A stretch of 64,000 nucleotides of DNA, taken from Firmicutes bacterium UBA4916 (lineage in GTDB: Bacteria > Bacillota > Clostridia > Tissierellales > Tepidimicrobiaceae). The stretch spans positions 1 through 64,000 of the forward strand of contig DHBY01000052.1 of the NCBI GenBank assembly GCA_002398845.1, written 5' to 3'. The position numbers were made by a program, and so were the translations under genes. Positions 62,615 through 64,000 of the stretch are shown here, one piece after another (within the stretch, counting starts at the first letter, position 1; the number at the start of each line of letters is the position of its first letter). Under the pieces are notes generated by a model, which worked only from the letters and a program-made list of their open reading frames with translations, did not search any database and was not told where the DNA came from.

Positions 62615-64000
62615 TTTCAAATGGTAATAGCCCTTTTTCATCAGTATTATTAAGCCCAAGATATTCGGCAATAATTTCCCTTGCAACAGGACCAGCATAG
62701 CCTCCACTTCCACCTTGAAATAAAACTACAGCAACTGCTATTTCTGGATCTTCATAGGGGCCAAATGCAACAAACCAAGCATAGTCATCATAGGTTTCTC
62801 CAGTTGCCGGATTTATGCCAGATTTTTGTGCAGTACCTGTTTTACTTGCCACAGTTACTGGAAAGTCACCAAATAGCCTTCTTGCACTTCCTTCTGTAGA
62901 CACTTTTTTCATTCCAAGTTTTACATGCTCCAAATTTTCATAATCATTTAATTTAATCCTTTCAGACTTTCTTTCTCCTTCCATAATAGTTCTAGAGTTA
63001 TCATGGTTTTTAATATTATCTATAGCAGAAACTTTATGTCTATATCCACCATTGGATACAGTTGCAATATAATTGGCCATTTGAATTGGTGTATAGGCAT
63101 TTTGTCCTTGTCCTATTGTTATATTCAATGTATCCATTATATTCCACCCTGCTTGATTAAGATAGGTATATTTTATTTTATCTGCTAAACCTTCTCTTTC
63201 TCCACTAAGACGTTTTTCCGGATCAATTCCCATTTTATCTAATCTTCTAATAACTTCACCTCTTGACAAAGGCTCCTCTTCCCCCATCCAGCTAACTATT
63301 TCATCTATTATATCTTTAATCTCATCATCCTTGAGATCTACGCCTTCTTTAATATAATGTTTAATATTATTGTTTAAATATCTTTTTAATAAGGTTTTAG
63401 TTGTAGCAATTTTCCCTTGGGGATTTGGAACTCCACCAGATACCTCCTTAGGAATATCAATTTCTATACCAGTTTTATCATTTAGCCCTAGCTGTTTACA
63501 CATATTCATTATATCCTCTATCTCTAATTTCATTCCTACGGGTTCTCCCGTCCTTTGATTTCTACCTAATGCTAGTGTATAAAAATAATAGTTACAAGAA
63601 TCCCTAAGAGCATCGTAAAGGTTTTCAGGTCCATGGACACCTCTATTAGAGTTCCAAAGCCAGCAGCCCATCTTTTGGTTGCCAAATTGTACATATCCCA
63701 TATCCCTTATGGTTTTATTGGGATCTAACCCCTTTTCTAAAGCGGCAAGGGCAGTTACTGGTTTAAATGTAGAACCCGGTTGTACAGCAGTTTGTATGGC
63801 AATATTATATAATGGCCTAGGTGCTAATAGATCCTTTTCATTTTCAGGAAACAAGCTTTTCCAATCTGTACTAGATATTCCTGTAGAAAACAAGTTTGGA
63901 TCATAAGCAGGATAATTTGCTAAAGCCAATAATTCTCCAGTCTTTACATCTATAGCTACTACTGAACCAGAAGTTGCATTTACATAAGGTCTTCCATTTT
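62598..64000 (-). CDS. Penicillin-binding protein 2 (MrdA-like), 5' end cut by the window
   Basis: The reading frame continues to the window edge, so the N-terminal part is missing. The transpeptidase domain has SxxK in GSTFKPVT, SxN in DSCNYYFY and KTG in VASKTGTAQKSG. The first visible residues NGRPYVNATSGSVVAIDVKTG belong to the start of this domain. It is a class B PBP for elongation, expected next to rodA/mreBCD. A TTG at 63929 would be a false internal start. Confidence 0.93.
   Translation of the reverse strand, partial: NGRPYVNATSGSVVAIDVKTGELLALANYPAYDPNLFSTGISSTDWKSLFPENEKDLLAPRPLYNIAIQTAVQPGSTFKPVTALAALEKGLDPNKTIRDMGYVQFGNQKMGCWLWNSNRGVHGPENLYDALRDSCNYYFYTLALGRNQRTGEPVGMKLEIEDIMNMCKQLGLNDKTGIEIDIPKEVSGGVPNPQGKIATTKTLLKRYLNNNIKHYIKEGVDLKDDEIKDIIDEIVSWMGEEEPLSRGEVIRRLDKMGIDPEKRLSGEREGLADKIKYTYLNQAGWNIMDTLNITIGQGQNAYTPIQMANYIATVSNGGYRHKVSAIDNIKNHDNSRTIMEGERKSERIKLNDYENLEHVKLGMKKVSTEGSARRLFGDFPVTVASKTGTAQKSGINPATGETYDDYAWFVAFGPYEDPEIAVAVVLFQGGSGGYAGPVAREIIAEYLGLNNTDEKGLLPFEIELAR

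Noticed and set aside
1..64000. CRISPR arrays, prophage, transposase genes
   Set aside because: I saw no evenly spaced repeats, cas genes, integrase, transposase or terminal repeats. One REP-like palindrome is reported instead.

Overview
This is one AT-rich chromosomal window (about 30% G+C by eye) from a spore-forming, low-GC Firmicute of the Clostridia/Tissierellia type. Spore formation is shown by gpr, an alpha/beta-type SASP, spoIIP, yqfC/yqfD and a SpoIVFA-like protein. Selenocysteine use is shown by selA, selB, selC and a selD that itself carries an in-frame UGA. Low-GC Gram-positive regulation is shown by a T-box, a CIRCE element, CcpN and an L27 with a Prp-cleaved leader. I cannot name the species. 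All genes lie on the minus strand except rpsT, alaX and dacF. TTG and GTG starts are common, so I set many starts by the Shine-Dalgarno (SD) sequence rather than by the longest frame.

1-5 kb: ppsR, ccpN, glyS and glyQ behind a glycine T-box. 5-14.4 kb: a DUF4342 gene, recO, era, cdd, a DUF3048 lipoprotein, a DgkA-PAP2 fusion, ybeY, pgpH, phoH, yqfD and yqfC. 14.5-17.8 kb: an unrecognised gene, floA, an NfeD-family protease and yqeY. 17.8-21.5 kb: rpsU, hinT, mtaB, rsmE and prmA. 21.6-26.4 kb: the heat-shock operon hrcA-grpE-dnaK-dnaJ with CIRCE. 26.4-36.8 kb: hemW, lepA, a small membrane protein, lepB, spoIIP, gpr, rpsT (+), holA, comEC and a 29-codon membrane peptide. This order closely follows the yqe/yqf-glyQS chromosome arm of Bacillus subtilis, with a few insertions.

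36.9-41.6 kb is the least conserved part: alaX (+), a tandem P-loop ATPase, a universal stress protein, a SASP, a holin-like protein, a PepSY protein, a REP-like palindrome and selC. 41.7-47.4 kb: an orphan response regulator, selB, selA, selD (UGA-containing) and comEA. Transcribed in the order selD-selA-selB, with selC under its own promoter, the locus supplies selenophosphate, Sec-tRNA synthesis and the special elongation factor.

47.6-52.4 kb: dacF (+), ridA, rsfS, an LCP protein, yqeK, nadD, yhbY and a small Cys-rich protein. 52.4-64 kb: obg, rpmA, prp and rplU behind an L21-type leader, rng, the TIGR03936/TIGR03960 pair, a degenerate M23 protein, apbE, minE, minD, minC and a PBP2-type penicillin-binding protein cut by the window end. 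I saw no CRISPR array, prophage, transposase gene or rRNA. The clearest unusual item is selD, whose N-terminus is lost if UGA is read as stop. Other noteworthy items are several long hairpins, small unannotated genes and fused or degenerate proteins.
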